Source: Sphingomonas sp. S-NIH.Pt15_0812
GTDB taxonomy: Bacteria; Pseudomonadota; Alphaproteobacteria; Sphingomonadales; Sphingomonadaceae
Length of the DNA stretch: 64,000 bases
NCBI RefSeq assembly: GCF_003951315.1
Contig: NZ_QLJH01000009.1
Coordinates: 1-64,000, forward strand
Direction of reading: 5' to 3'
The notes under the pieces were generated by a model that was not told where the DNA came from, searched no databases, and saw only the letters and a list, made by a program, of their open reading frames with translations. The position numbers were made by a program, and so were the translations under genes. Shown here one piece after another: positions 43,630 to 51,998 of the stretch. The stretch's first letter is position 1. The number at the start of each line of letters is the position of its first letter.

Positions 43630-44187
43630 TCACACCGTTCGCAACCAGACGCCGCCGAGCATCAGCCCTCCGCCGCCGGCCAGCGCGATGCAGAACGGAA
43701 GGTAAGATCCCGCGAAGAAGTATGCGCTCATGCTCACCACGAACATGCCTGCGCCTATCCAGCCGAGCCGTGGCCATCCGTAGACGCCGATGACAACGTA
43801 GATGAGTGCGGTGACCAGAGCGGGGAAGACCAGATAGGGCGCGAGCGTTGCGGGCTGGAACACGAGGTAGACCGCCAAGAAGAACAGCGCGATCGAGACC
43901 GCCATCACCAGTGATTTGATGGGTGTGGCGCCGAAACGTACGTCGCGGGTGCGTGCTCGCCGGCCGAGCACCGTTGCGCCGACAGCGCCCGCGAGGACCA
44001 GTGGGAGCCAGACCAGACTCAGGGACCGCGGATCGACTAGTCCGGTGAAGGTGTACCCGACCAGCCATACCGCTCCCCACAGGATGAGGTGAGGACCGGC
44101 CATCGCGTAACCGCCGGCCGTCCGCGTCCGCCGCCCGACCGCATCCGCTTCGCTCAGCGATGCAGCCGCTTCCGCCTTCGAGATCAT
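43630..44187 (-). CDS. Small polytopic membrane protein paired with the winged-helix regulator
   Basis: A 185-residue membrane protein with about six helices (for instance HLILWGAVWLVGYTFTGL, SLVMAVSIALFFLAVYLVF, LPFCIALAGGGGLMLGGVWL). The pairing with a regulator like that at 43314 is common in bacteria; such proteins are uncharacterised. Start at ATG 44187, with AGAGGAG eight bases upstream; the longer frame to 44304 covers the promoter and is rejected. Confidence 0.8.
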   Translation of the reverse strand: MISKAEAAASLSEADAVGRRTRTAGGYAMAGPHLILWGAVWLVGYTFTGLVDPRSLSLVWLPLVLAGAVGATVLGRRARTRDVRFGATPIKSLVMAVSIALFFLAVYLVFQPATLAPYLVFPALVTALIYVVIGVYGWPRLGWIGAGMFVVSMSAYFFAGSYLPFCIALAGGGGLMLGGVWLRTV

Positions 44188-44208
44188 CACCAGTTCTCCT
44201 CTGCCACA

Positions 44209-44244
44209 CAGAGTAGACTTCCCGCTTACTCTGTCAAGCAGAGT
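44209..44244 (-). promoter_or_regulatory. Promoter with overlapping CAGAGT repeats (candidate autoregulatory operator)
   Basis: Read on the minus strand, TTGACA (44238-44233) and TACTCT (44216-44211) are 16 bases apart and form a good sigma-70 promoter for the membrane-protein/regulator/GGT operon. The half-site CAGAGT occurs at 44209-44214, inverted as ACTCTG at 44228-44233, and again at 44239-44244, giving the palindrome ACTCTG-TCAAG-CAGAGT over the -35 element. Overlap with the promoter suggests repression by the encoded regulator. Confidence 0.65.
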
Positions 44245-44624
44245 CGATCTGCTGATCTGGTTTCCTGCGGCTGCGCTCACGCCAGCGGTCAGAGAGGTTT
44301 GCACCGGAACCGCTCCTACAGTTCGCGGCGAGGCGGTCGACGCACCCGAGGGCTTTCCTATGGTCGTAACAGCAGCGACTAGAGGTCGACCATTGTGCCT
44401 GCTCTCAGGGCTTCAGTCCGGAATGCTGACCCCGGCAGACCCCAAAGTAGCCGGCCGCTCATCACTACCTCTGGCCATTCCTGAAACAGCATCCCAATGG
44501 GGATGACCCGACCTTCTCGATCGCCGTCCGTTTGTGGGAAGGGTAATCGGACCGCCTTTGCGCAGATTTAAGACGTTTGGCTCGATTGGAGGCGAACCCG
44601 GAACCGAGACAGAAGCGGAACGAC

Positions 44625-45038
44625 TCAATCTCCGGGTAGAGGTTTCGGCTCATGAAATGCTGACGGTTGACAGGTAGCTCTTGCGCTTCGTTTCACCGTT
44701 CCTAGAACTTGGATAACCTGATCGTCGGCAAGAAGTCTGCTCTTGCGGCTAAAGGTAGTCAGTCTGGTCTGGCTGCCTGCATGTACATCGGCCAGCTTGA
44801 TTGGGTCTGACAACCGATCTCTAATTGCATACGTCTGCTCTGGCTTACATTCCGCGTAGCAGTAATAGCCCGACTTAAGGTCCATGCTAAACGTCAGCGA
44901 ATAGGGCACGGTCTTGGGTGCGCCTGTACCCGCTTCGATTGTTTCCGTCCCGCTGCATGTCTCACCGATGCGGTCTTGCCCGAAGGCTGGGGTCGATAGG
45001 AGAACCGCTAAAACTAGACCAGCTACCAAGCGCGTCAT
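44625..45038 (-). CDS. Small secreted hypothetical protein
   Basis: A 137-residue exported protein with signal peptide MTRLVAGLVLAVLLSTPAFG, four to five cysteines in the mature part (ETCSGTETIEAG, YYCYAECKPEQTY, TCQPSAF), suggesting disulfides. No family recognised. The gap between this gene and the operon start at 44187 (437 bases) contains the promoter region and a short palindrome ATCCCAATGGGGAT (44491-44504), but no gene. Confidence 0.6.
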   Translation of the reverse strand: MTRLVAGLVLAVLLSTPAFGQDRIGETCSGTETIEAGTGAPKTVPYSLTFSMDLKSGYYCYAECKPEQTYAIRDRLSDPIKLADVHAGSQTRLTTFSRKSRLLADDQVIQVLGTVKRSARATCQPSAFHEPKPLPGD

Positions 45039-45273
45039 TGCACTGTCCTCGCCACGACATTGATGGTGCGTCTTACCTGCGTCACCGCTGTATCCGTTAA
45101 TAACAACTTAGTCATCTATGACGGCGGCATCGCTTACCATCATCGAAGCCCCATCCATTCCCAATCAACGATCCAAATGGGAATGCCCTGGCCGTCTCGC
45201 TCGCGGTTCCTAATCAGAAAGGCGAGACGTTATGCCTGTAATATGCTACGGCAATGCGTAGAGGAGCCGGTGT

Positions 45274-45615
45274 ATGGGTATGCTGGTGGTTTCGGCAGTT
45301 TTTGTCGTGATAATCGCCGTCTTGGCTTGCCGCGCGAATATGCGATTCCGTAGCGAAAGCCGACTTCCCATGCAGTGGGGGATCACAGGGGCGGTAAACT
45401 GGTCCGCACCTCGATCTGTCGCACTTGCCTTCATGCCGATACTGGCGACTGTGGTTCTTGGCTTTCAGGTACTCATGGCAATGAATGTTCCTACCCGAGC
45501 CGGGCAGGAGGCGCTTGTGTTTCCCGTGTTGGTCGGAACCGGTGTGACACTTGTCGCGGTCCAGCTTCTGCATTTTTGGTTGATCGATAGGACGTTACGA
45601 AGCAAGGCCGGGTAG
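45274..45615 (+). CDS. Small membrane protein with DUF1648-like motif
   Basis: A 113-residue protein with three hydrophobic helices (about 3-18, 52-70, 85-105). The string RLPMQWGITGAVNWSAPRSV resembles the motif of DUF1648 proteins (PxHWxxxGxVDxxxxK) in the SdpI-like group. First of several small membrane genes on this strand; no function known. Confidence 0.55.
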   Translation: MGMLVVSAVFVVIIAVLACRANMRFRSESRLPMQWGITGAVNWSAPRSVALAFMPILATVVLGFQVLMAMNVPTRAGQEALVFPVLVGTGVTLVAVQLLHFWLIDRTLRSKAG

Positions 45616-45750
45616 GTCTTGCTCGCTGGTCAGGTCGCCGTTCCTGATCAATCATCGTTCCTAGGAATGCTGGCGACTACGGATGCACCTAGTAGCGGAC
45701 ACCAGCGCAAGTGGTACATACTGGGGCAGCAACGATGTCGGAGGTCTAGA

Positions 45751-45963
45751 ATGACGAAAGCAGATCGCTTGTGCATCAAGATCGCGCTAGTGCCGACCGC
45801 GACATTCGTCGTGGGCCTCCTCAGTTTCATGGCCCTGCGAACGGCGAGCGGCACCAGCCCACTTCCCGCTGGTGCTACTCAATACGTTACTAGCGCAAGC
45901 CTTCTGGTGACATTCGGCGCTATCCTGGCCGCCAACCTTTTGCGTGTCAGGCTCAACCGCTAA
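45751..45963 (+). CDS. Small membrane protein, 70 residues
   Basis: Two predicted membrane helices (IALVPTATFVVGLLSFMALR and YVTSASLLVTFGAILAANLL) with a short loop. Start at 45751 decided by GGAGG seven bases upstream; the longer frame from 45619 has no such site. No family recognised. Confidence 0.5.
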   Translation: MTKADRLCIKIALVPTATFVVGLLSFMALRTASGTSPLPAGATQYVTSASLLVTFGAILAANLLRVRLNR

Positions 45964-46072
45964 AGCTGCCTGCTTTCACAGCACGTTCGGCATTCCCGTA
46001 ATTCGATCCCAATTGGGGACCTGCGCGACCCTCGCGCCGCTTGCTGGCTCGCTGGCCACCCTTTAGGGATGG

Positions 46073-46276
46073 ATGGTCCGTTTGGAGCCGTTCGTGATTA
46101 AATCGTCTATCGCGTATCCAATCGCAGTTGGCGTCTCAATCTTTCTGGTTTTGATATTTCTAGACGCGCTGCACATTGGCGAAAACTCGCTTTGGCGAGC
46201 GGGGTTAGTGGGCGCGCTTTGTAGCATTGCCGTCCTTTGGGCCGGATCGAAGACGACCCGAAAATCAACCCGCTAG
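46073..46276 (+). CDS. Small membrane protein, 67 residues
   Basis: Two hydrophobic helices (SIAYPIAVGVSIFLVLIFLD and WRAGLVGALCSIAVLWAGSK) and a basic tail. No clear ribosome site; a start at 46073 or at 46094 (GTG) is possible. A palindrome TCCCAATTGGGGA lies upstream at 46007-46019. No family recognised. Confidence 0.4.
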   Translation: MVRLEPFVIKSSIAYPIAVGVSIFLVLIFLDALHIGENSLWRAGLVGALCSIAVLWAGSKTTRKSTR

Positions 46277-46399
46277 CTCTTTCCAAAATACTTTCCCTTT
46301 CGAGAATGTCGTATCACGGCTTAGCGGTATTTAGTCCGCTGTTGGCTTCCGCACGAAGTCAAGGCCTACCTTCCCGAAGAAGTCAAAGGACCGCGTTAC

Positions 46400-46585
46400 G
46401 TGCAAAACAAGGTTAAAATCTTCTGTTGCTGCGTTATGCTGATCGGGGCGCTCCTGATAGAAGTGATGAGCATCGTTGGTCGGCAGCACGATCCTCTCCG
46501 GCAGGGGGTGGCGATTTTCGCAGGTATTCTGGCCGTGAGCTTACTGCGGGCCGAGTTTCGTAAGCCGGTTGCGCGGGGTGGTTGA
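46400..46585 (+). CDS. Small membrane protein, 61 residues
   Basis: Begins at GTG with two hydrophobic helices (IFCCCVMLIGALLIEVMSIV and GVAIFAGILAVSLL). Cysteine triplet near the N-terminus. Similar in style to the small membrane proteins just upstream, but sequence similarity is not obvious. Support is composition only. Confidence 0.4.
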   Translation: MQNKVKIFCCCVMLIGALLIEVMSIVGRQHDPLRQGVAIFAGILAVSLLRAEFRKPVARGG

Positions 46586-46690
46586 GAGATATCCTCTCAA
46601 CATCGCGTACCCCTGAACACGCCCTCACCGCTGATTGGGTGTTCCGGCAAATCCTATTTCTCGATCCCATTGGGAAGCTGCCGGAGCCGG

Positions 46691-47101
46691 TTACAGGGAT
46701 AGACGATAGCGCCGCATGTGGAGGTCGCCCCGTGCATATAGGTCGCTGTCGACCGGGACTGCTAATGTTCCCTCAAAGCTGGCTCCGGCCTTTTCCAACG
46801 TGCGGCAAGAGGCAGTATTGTCCGGCCGAACGGTGACCCAGATTTCGTCAAAACCGTGGTTCCGAGCGATCGGCCCCAATGCCGCCAGCGCCTGGCTCGC
46901 ATAGCCGTGCCCTCGATGTTCCGGCTCGACCTTGTATCCCACATGCCCGCCATACAGGCGCATGTAGTCAGTATTGCCGAGGCGAAGTTGGATCGTGCCA
47001 ACCACTTCGCCGCCAGCAATTATGTCGTAGAACTCGGCCGGTGCCCAACCACGCTCCGGGTCAGCCTCCGTCACCTTCTGCAACCTCAACGTGACCGCCA
47101 T
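46691..47101 (-). CDS. GNAT-family acetyltransferase
   Basis: A 136-residue N-acetyltransferase. Motif A is visible as VGYKVEPEHRGHGYASQALA (consensus RxxGxG/A), followed by EIWVTVRPDNTASCRTLEKA in which Asn and the C-terminal helix are typical of the family that includes ribosomal-protein and antibiotic acetyltransferases. Binds acetyl-CoA. The substrate is unknown. Confidence 0.88.
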   Translation of the reverse strand: MAVTLRLQKVTEADPERGWAPAEFYDIIAGGEVVGTIQLRLGNTDYMRLYGGHVGYKVEPEHRGHGYASQALAALGPIARNHGFDEIWVTVRPDNTASCRTLEKAGASFEGTLAVPVDSDLYARGDLHMRRYRLSL

Positions 47102-47216
47102 AAACGCCTCTGCTACCGCACAGCCTTCATGTTTTCGGCCATATTGCTTACGTCGGTCGCTTTCATTCTCTTTCCTGAAACTCGATGGTCAATTGGGAAT
47201 ACAGTGCTTCTAAGCG

Positions 47217-47870
47217 TTAGATGTGACGTGGCGTATTCTCACCAACCCATCGGGGATCGGCCGAGTTACAGTGAACAAGCGCATCGGGCGTATTCCACCC
47301 TGACGGTTCGACGATGCCGACGGCCCCGCCGCGCCGCAGTTCGCTAACACGGTAGCAGAGGTTCGGTGGGGTTAGCGTACCCGCATAATACGCGTGGTAA
47401 TCTCCGGTCGATAGAGGAAGGCCCCAAGTGCGCAGCCCGTAAGGACTGACCCACGCATGGTATCCTCCACGACCCCGTATCGAGATTGACGGCACCGCGT
47501 ACAGCATATTGCGCGTCTCATGCGGCAGATAGACGAGCTCATAATAGCTATAAAACTGCTCACCGCTGAATGATGCCATCATGCCACAGATTGCAGCGAT
47601 GCCGAACCCGAATATTCCGACTAATATACCTAGGCCGGCATAAGCGACCTTCCAATTCCCCCACATGAAGAAGCCGAAGAAGGCAAAATACGAAAGCGTC
47701 GCAGATATGCCAACGTACCAGTGCAAAAAGGACTTATTGACCGGAGTGAAGAGGTGAGGCGGATCGAAGAACGGCAACTGGGGCGCTGCGAACATCGCGA
47801 CTATGGTCAGCCCAAAAATCGCACGCGGCACCCCTATGAATTTCAACGTGTCCCTTAATGGCTCAGCCAC
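47217..47870 (-). CDS. Hypothetical membrane protein
   Basis: A 217-residue protein with four hydrophobic helices in the first 100 residues (AIFGLTIVAMFAAPQLPFF, WYVGISATLSYFAFFGFFMW, VAYAGLGILVGIFGFGIAAI) and a soluble C-terminal half with GYHAWVSPYGLRTWGLPLST. No family recognised. GTG start overlaps the TonB-type gene upstream by eight bases, so the pair is one unit. Confidence 0.6.
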   Translation of the reverse strand: MAEPLRDTLKFIGVPRAIFGLTIVAMFAAPQLPFFDPPHLFTPVNKSFLHWYVGISATLSYFAFFGFFMWGNWKVAYAGLGILVGIFGFGIAAICGMMASFSGEQFYSYYELVYLPHETRNMLYAVPSISIRGRGGYHAWVSPYGLRTWGLPLSTGDYHAYYAGTLTPPNLCYRVSELRRGGAVGIVEPSGWNTPDALVHCNSADPRWVGENTPRHI

Positions 47871-48309
47871 GGGGATTGCCCAGAAGGGACACAGGCATCG
47901 TCGATGGACCGACTTCTAGAAGCGGAGGACCACCCGATGGCGCGCCAATACCGTTAATTCTCCATTTGACGTCGCTCACAACGTAGCTGCTAGCGACCGG
48001 TCGACGTCGCGCGTCCTTTGCAGGCGTGAAACGCCCACGGCGAACAGCCAACATGCAAGTAGCGCGATCGAGCAAAGGGTGTCCGCTGCCATGAGTGACA
48101 TGGCAGCCCACGACCTTTCCTTCCGGATCAATCGACAGCATCACGGAAACATCGCCCTCCTCTGCACCGCGCATTGATGCAGGAGGATAGTCATCAGTGT
48201 GAAACCACTGTTTCAAGGGAATCAGCGGCACTGCGGGAAGCACAGCCGTTTGCGCAAATGCCGCTTGGGAAAGCAGCGTCATCACTGCGGCGAGAAAATA
48301 TGGCTTCAT
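47863..48309 (-). CDS. TonB-C-terminal-domain periplasmic protein
   Basis: A 148-residue exported protein: signal peptide MKPYFLAAVMTLLSQAAFAQ followed by a TonB-like C-terminal domain (DDYPPASMRGAEEGDVSVML, SIDPEGKVVGCHVTHGSGHP, LLDRATCMLAVRRGRFTPAK). There is no N-terminal membrane anchor or proline linker, so it is not a classical TonB, but resembles secreted energy-transducer-like proteins common in sphingomonads. Coupled to the membrane gene downstream. The 366 bases between this gene and 48676 hold a palindrome CATTCCC/GGGATG (48464-48479) and no gene. Confidence 0.8.
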   Translation of the reverse strand: MKPYFLAAVMTLLSQAAFAQTAVLPAVPLIPLKQWFHTDDYPPASMRGAEEGDVSVMLSIDPEGKVVGCHVTHGSGHPLLDRATCMLAVRRGRFTPAKDARRRPVASSYVVSDVKWRINGIGAPSGGPPLLEVGPSTMPVSLLGNPRG

Positions 48310-48675
48310 AGAGCATCCCTCACACGACCTGCGGCGGTGAAGTATACGATCGGACTTACAGTCGCATTACGAGCGGATGAATTCCACCAGCGGCCTCCGT
48401 GCCTACGGCCCTTCACACTTACAGCATATTCCCGATAGGTAACGGCCGGTGAGACAGCCGGGCCATTCCCGTTGGGATGGTTGACCGGGAGTGAGCGCGG
48501 TGATGCTTCCTCTGGTCTACTGTCTGCGCGGCCCTTATCCATGCCGTGTCGCGACCCTAGGTCGCTGTTACGAGATTGCTCATCCGATAGCATTCAGGGA
48601 TGCAATCCGAGAATACAGCCTTATAGGCTCTTGTTCGGCTGTTCGGTTAAGGCCGAGATCACACATGAGACTTGT

Positions 48676-49023
48676 ATGACAAGCGACGATTTTGAGATAC
48701 TGCTTGATTGTATGATCGCATCGATCGCGCTTTCTGCGGCGATTTATAGTTTATCATTCCTCCAATCATACGTATCGTTTATTGGCGGCGCGCTTGTAAG
48801 TGCATTTATATTCAATACGAGAAATCATAATCTATCCGACAATATCGGACTTGACCTCAAGAACGCTCACTACCTCATCATACCAGCGCTAGTCCTGAGC
48901 ATAATTTGGCTCGGCGCCTTGAACGTAAAGGAATCTCAATCCTCCTGGCCTGTTATTGCTGGCCTAGCGTGTGCCACGCTGTACATTAAGGATGCTCTCC
49001 GAATTTATCAAAAACGACGATGA
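48676..49023 (+). CDS. Small membrane protein in AT-rich DNA
   Basis: A 115-residue protein with three to four hydrophobic helices (MIASIALSAAIYSLSFLQSY, VSFIGGALVSAFIF, YLIIPALVLSIIWLGALN). Codon use and base composition are much more AT-rich than the surroundings, suggesting recent import. Start at ATG 48676; a longer frame from 48472 would be unlike the rest. No family recognised. Confidence 0.5.
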   Translation: MTSDDFEILLDCMIASIALSAAIYSLSFLQSYVSFIGGALVSAFIFNTRNHNLSDNIGLDLKNAHYLIIPALVLSIIWLGALNVKESQSSWPVIAGLACATLYIKDALRIYQKRR

Positions 49024-49057
49024 CGGCATTCTCAATTTTTCCCACAAGTGAACGACC

Positions 49058-49083
49058 AACGAGACGGCCGGCGCCGTCTCGTT
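49058..49083. terminator. Terminator hairpin, copy 2 of a duplicated sequence
   Basis: Identical to 41324-41349: AACGAGACGGC-CGGC-GCCGTCTCGTT. It lies between the convergent genes ending at 49023 and 49140, so it can serve both directions. Confidence 0.85.
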
Positions 49084-49139
49084 TGGGATGCTCAAACGGG
49101 AAAGCCGGTCCGGCAGATACCGCTCTGGCCAGCGACTGT

Positions 49140-49880
49140 TCACGCGCTCCAACCACCGTCGATATTGTAGGTCGCGCCGGTTACGAACCCCGCCTCGGGC
49201 GAAGTCAGGTAGGCGACAAGACTCGCAACCTCATCTGGCGTGCCATGTCGGGGGATAGCAAGCGGGCTTCGATTTGCGACGGCGTTTGGTCCATCTGCGG
49301 GGTTGCGCTCGGTGTCTATTGGCCCCGGCTGCACTAGGTTCGCGGTGATGCCCCGCTCGCCCAAGTCGCGAGCTAGGCCGCGTGTCATCCCTCCCAGCGC
49401 AGCTTTGCTTGCCGCGTACACCGTGCCGCCAGCGCCGGGCATTCTATCTGCCACGATGCTTCCGATCGTGACGATCCGCCCGCCCTCCGTCATCAATTCT
49501 GCCGCCCTCTTCGCAGCAAGGAAAGGCGCTCTGACGTTGAGCGCAAACGAGCGGTCGAATGCATCGTCTGGGTAAGCCGAAAGCGGACCTACAATCGCCG
49601 TCCCTGCCACGCTCACCAGAATATCGAGACGGCCGAAATGCTTGGCGATCCGGTCCATCGCGTCGTTGAGCGCCTCGGCATCGCTAACGTCCGCCTGCAC
49701 CATCAAGGCATGATGGCCTGCCGAACGCAATTTATCCGAGAGACGCTCGGCGTCACCCGACCGGCTTAGGAATGTTGCCCCAACCGACGCGCCATCAGCC
49801 GCCAACCTTCGGGTGATTGCCGCACCAATGCCGCGCGTTCCGCCGATGACAATGGCAACCTTCCCGTCGTGAACTCGCAT
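49140..49880 (-). CDS. Short-chain dehydrogenase/reductase (SDR)
   Basis: A 246-residue NAD(P)-dependent oxidoreductase of the FabG-like classical SDR group. Cofactor motif GGTRGIG near residues 13-19, catalytic Ser in IVTIGSIVADR, Tyr and Lys in TVYAASKAALGG, and the closing ATYNIDGGWSA. The glycine motif is GGTRGIGAA and the first beta strand ends in IVIGG. Substrate unknown. ATG 49880 has GAGGG six bases upstream. Confidence 0.9.
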   Translation of the reverse strand: MRVHDGKVAIVIGGTRGIGAAITRRLAADGASVGATFLSRSGDAERLSDKLRSAGHHALMVQADVSDAEALNDAMDRIAKHFGRLDILVSVAGTAIVGPLSAYPDDAFDRSFALNVRAPFLAAKRAAELMTEGGRIVTIGSIVADRMPGAGGTVYAASKAALGGMTRGLARDLGERGITANLVQPGPIDTERNPADGPNAVANRSPLAIPRHGTPDEVASLVAYLTSPEAGFVTGATYNIDGGWSA

Positions 49881-49967
49881 GGTTTTCCCTCGGCGAACGT
49901 CTTGGCGAAGTTTTAGGGTAGCCACATCGCGGGAGCTGTCACAACGGCGCCGTTCGATCTTCTCACA

Positions 49968-50216
49968 AACGAAGGGCGAGAGATTGGCGGGCGTCGACCG
50001 GTGAGCTTCCTTTCACCTCAAGTACGGCGCTTTCCCAAAATCCGTTCCCAAAACCATTTTCCCGAAATTGCCCTACGGACATGGAGTTTCGGGAAAGGCA
50101 GAATGGCCACGATAGGTCTTGGCCAAAAGCTCCATCTGACGATCCCCCCTGCCCGCCCCTCCCGCAGACTGCTGCCTTGGCTGACCCGATCCCGGTGCCT
50201 TTTGGGTATGCCCTCA
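49968..50216. repeat. 249-bp dispersed repeat, copy B
   Basis: Gap-free match to 21071-21319 at about nine positions in ten. The hairpin arms TTTCCCGAAA (50058-50067) and TTTCGGGAAA (50087-50096) are conserved. The following stretch to 50573 contains no recognisable gene. Confidence 0.8.
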
Positions 50217-50573
50217 AGGCACCACAAAGCCCCGGTCTCTTTTCCGTGCAAATTTGACTTTATCGAAACAGCACCGAATCTGCTCTCAGTCCTTTTAGAT
50301 TCTAGAACTATAGAGGACCATCGAGCACCCAGGCTATCAGTACCGCGTCTGGTAGGCGACCGTCACAAACTGCCTCCACTGAGTAGCCTTTTCACCCGCT
50401 CTCAGCCACGTCATAGCACGATCGGAAATGCGACGGATCGCAGCGCCAGCAGACATTGATGCCTCGCGAGGTGTCGCGTTTCTGGTGCCGTCGGCTGATA
50501 ACGAAAGGGCTTTGTGGCTGTACTATTCACGCAACGATCGGGAACACCGACGCGCCGCGATCCACCGTTCGTG

Positions 50574-50719
50574 ATGAGGTTCGCTCGACTGGGATTTGCG
50601 ATCCTCGCCTTGTCGGTGTTGTCGGGCTGCGCGGCACTCGACCACGGTATCCTCAACGCGCAGGGGCCTGTTGCCAGTCACGAACGGCACCTGCTGCTGG
50701 TCGTGTCGGGTATCCTGTT
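50574..50719 (+). pseudogene. cyoA-like fragment (cytochrome o oxidase subunit II, N-terminus)
   Basis: From ATG 50574 the frame reads MRFARLGFAILALSVLSGCA, a lipoprotein signal, then ALDHGILNAQGPVASHERHL and LLVVSGIL. The pattern LDxxGxLxxxGPVAxxERxLLxxx after the lipobox is that of the quinol oxidase subunit II N-terminus. The frame is interrupted by the insertion element at 50720, and no further oxidase sequence is found on the other side, so about nine tenths of the gene is missing. Confidence 0.65.
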
Positions 50720-50782
50720 TGAGCTGCCCCCCTGTGAGTGGTCCATCGACTATGACAGTCTGGACCAAGGAAGGGACGACGA

Positions 50783-51061
50783 ATGCCTGCCAAGAAGCAC
50801 AAGCCCGAGGAAATCATCGGGAAGCTGCGCGAGGTTGAGATCATGCTGGGTCAGGGCGGCACGACCGCCGAGGCCTGCCGGCGGATCGCCGTCAGCGAGC
50901 AGACTTACTATCGGTGGCGCAAGGAATATGGCGGCCTGAAGACGGATCAGGCGCGTTGGATGAAGGATCTGGAGAAGGAGAACGCCCGGCTGCGTCGTGC
51001 GATCTCGGATCTGACGCTCGACAAGCTGATCCTGCAGGAGGCAGCAAAGGGAAACTTCTGA
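50783..51061 (+). CDS. IS3-type OrfA (DNA-binding part of the transposase)
   Basis: A 92-residue protein with the N-terminal HTH (KHKPEEIIGKLREVEIMLGQ, AEACRRIAVSEQTYYRWRKE) and a leucine-zipper-like helix (LKTDQARWMKDLEKENARLR). Its stop follows GGGAAAC (51049-51055) in the phase G-GGA-AAC, a classical minus-one slippery heptamer, so part of the ribosomes would continue into the OrfB frame. Confidence 0.92.
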   Translation: MPAKKHKPEEIIGKLREVEIMLGQGGTTAEACRRIAVSEQTYYRWRKEYGGLKTDQARWMKDLEKENARLRRAISDLTLDKLILQEAAKGNF

Positions 51062-51954
51062 GCCCCGCACGGCGCCGACGCTGCATCGACCAGGTCCGAG
51101 AGGTGCTGGATGTATCCGAGCGACGGGTATGCCGCGTGCTTGGGCAGCACCGGTCGACACAGCGCAAGGTGCCGTGTGGGGCAGATGACGAAGAGGCGCT
51201 GACCGAGGATATCATCGCCTTGGCCAGGCAATATGGTCGCTATGGCTATCGCCGAGTGACGGCGCTGCTGCATGCCGCTGGCTGGTCGGTGAACCATAAG
51301 CGGGTGGAGCGGATCTGGCGACGGGAAGGACTGAAGGTCCCGCAGAAGCAGCCGAAACGCGGGCGGCTTTGGCTGAACGACGGTTCGTGCATCAGGCTGC
51401 GACCGGAATATCCGGGGCATGTCTGGGCCTATGATTTCGTCGAGGGGCGCACCCACGACGGGCGCAAGTTCCGCATCCTGACCCTCATCGACGAGGCCAG
51501 CCGGGAATGCCTGGCGCTGGTGGTTGCGCGCCGGCTCAACCATGAAGACGTGCTGGCGGCACTTGCAGAACTGTTCATCGAGCGGGGCCCGCCAGCCCAT
51601 ATCAGGTCTGATAACGGCAGCGAATTCATCGCCACCGCGGTCCAGGCATGGCTCGGGCAGATCGGCGTGAAAACGCTCTACATCGCGCCCGGTTCGCCAT
51701 GGGAGAACGGCTATAACGAGAGCTTCAACGGGTCCCTGCTCTACGAACTGCTCAATGGCGAGATCTTCTACAGCCTCGCCGAGGCCAGAGTGCTGATCGA
51801 GGCATGGCGGCGCCACTACAACACCGTCCGCCCGCACAGCAGTCTGGGCTACCGTCCGCCGGCCCCGGAAGCAGCCGCGCCGCCACGGTCGGTCTCCGGT
51901 TCCGCTTCGCTCCACCTCCGACCGACCGTGGCGGCGGAGACCACAATGCACTAA
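50914..51954 (+). CDS. IS3-type OrfB (DDE integrase)
   Basis: The minus-one frame from before the OrfA stop continues with PARRRRCIDQVREVLDVSER and the rve integrase core. The DDE triad is visible: Asp in HVWAYDFVEG, Asp in HIRSDNGSEF and Glu in ENGYNESFNG, with the RPHSSLGYRPPAPE tail. Translation of OrfAB is probably by frameshift; the frame before the slippery site (50914 to about 51050) is antiparallel noise. Intact, so the element may still be active. Confidence 0.9.
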   Translation: MAQGIWRPEDGSGALDEGSGEGERPAASCDLGSDARQADPAGGSKGKLLSPARRRRCIDQVREVLDVSERRVCRVLGQHRSTQRKVPCGADDEEALTEDIIALARQYGRYGYRRVTALLHAAGWSVNHKRVERIWRREGLKVPQKQPKRGRLWLNDGSCIRLRPEYPGHVWAYDFVEGRTHDGRKFRILTLIDEASRECLALVVARRLNHEDVLAALAELFIERGPPAHIRSDNGSEFIATAVQAWLGQIGVKTLYIAPGSPWENGYNESFNGSLLYELLNGEIFYSLAEARVLIEAWRRHYNTVRPHSSLGYRPPAPEAAAPPRSVSGSASLHLRPTVAAETTMH

Positions 51955-51998
51955 CTATCAACCCGGACTACCCGGTGGGGGCCGCTCAGCTGCGCACG

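Larger units (their letters stand above)
50720..51988 (+). mobile_element. IS3-family insertion sequence (IS407-like group)
   Basis: The element begins TGAGCTGCCCCC and ends with the inverse of TGAGCGGCCCCC; further inside both ends GTCC recurs at matching distance. It carries two overlapping frames in the IS3 layout with a frameshift site. The four bases to the left (TGTT) and to the right (GCTG) differ, so no target duplication is visible. Length 1269 bases. Confidence 0.85.
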
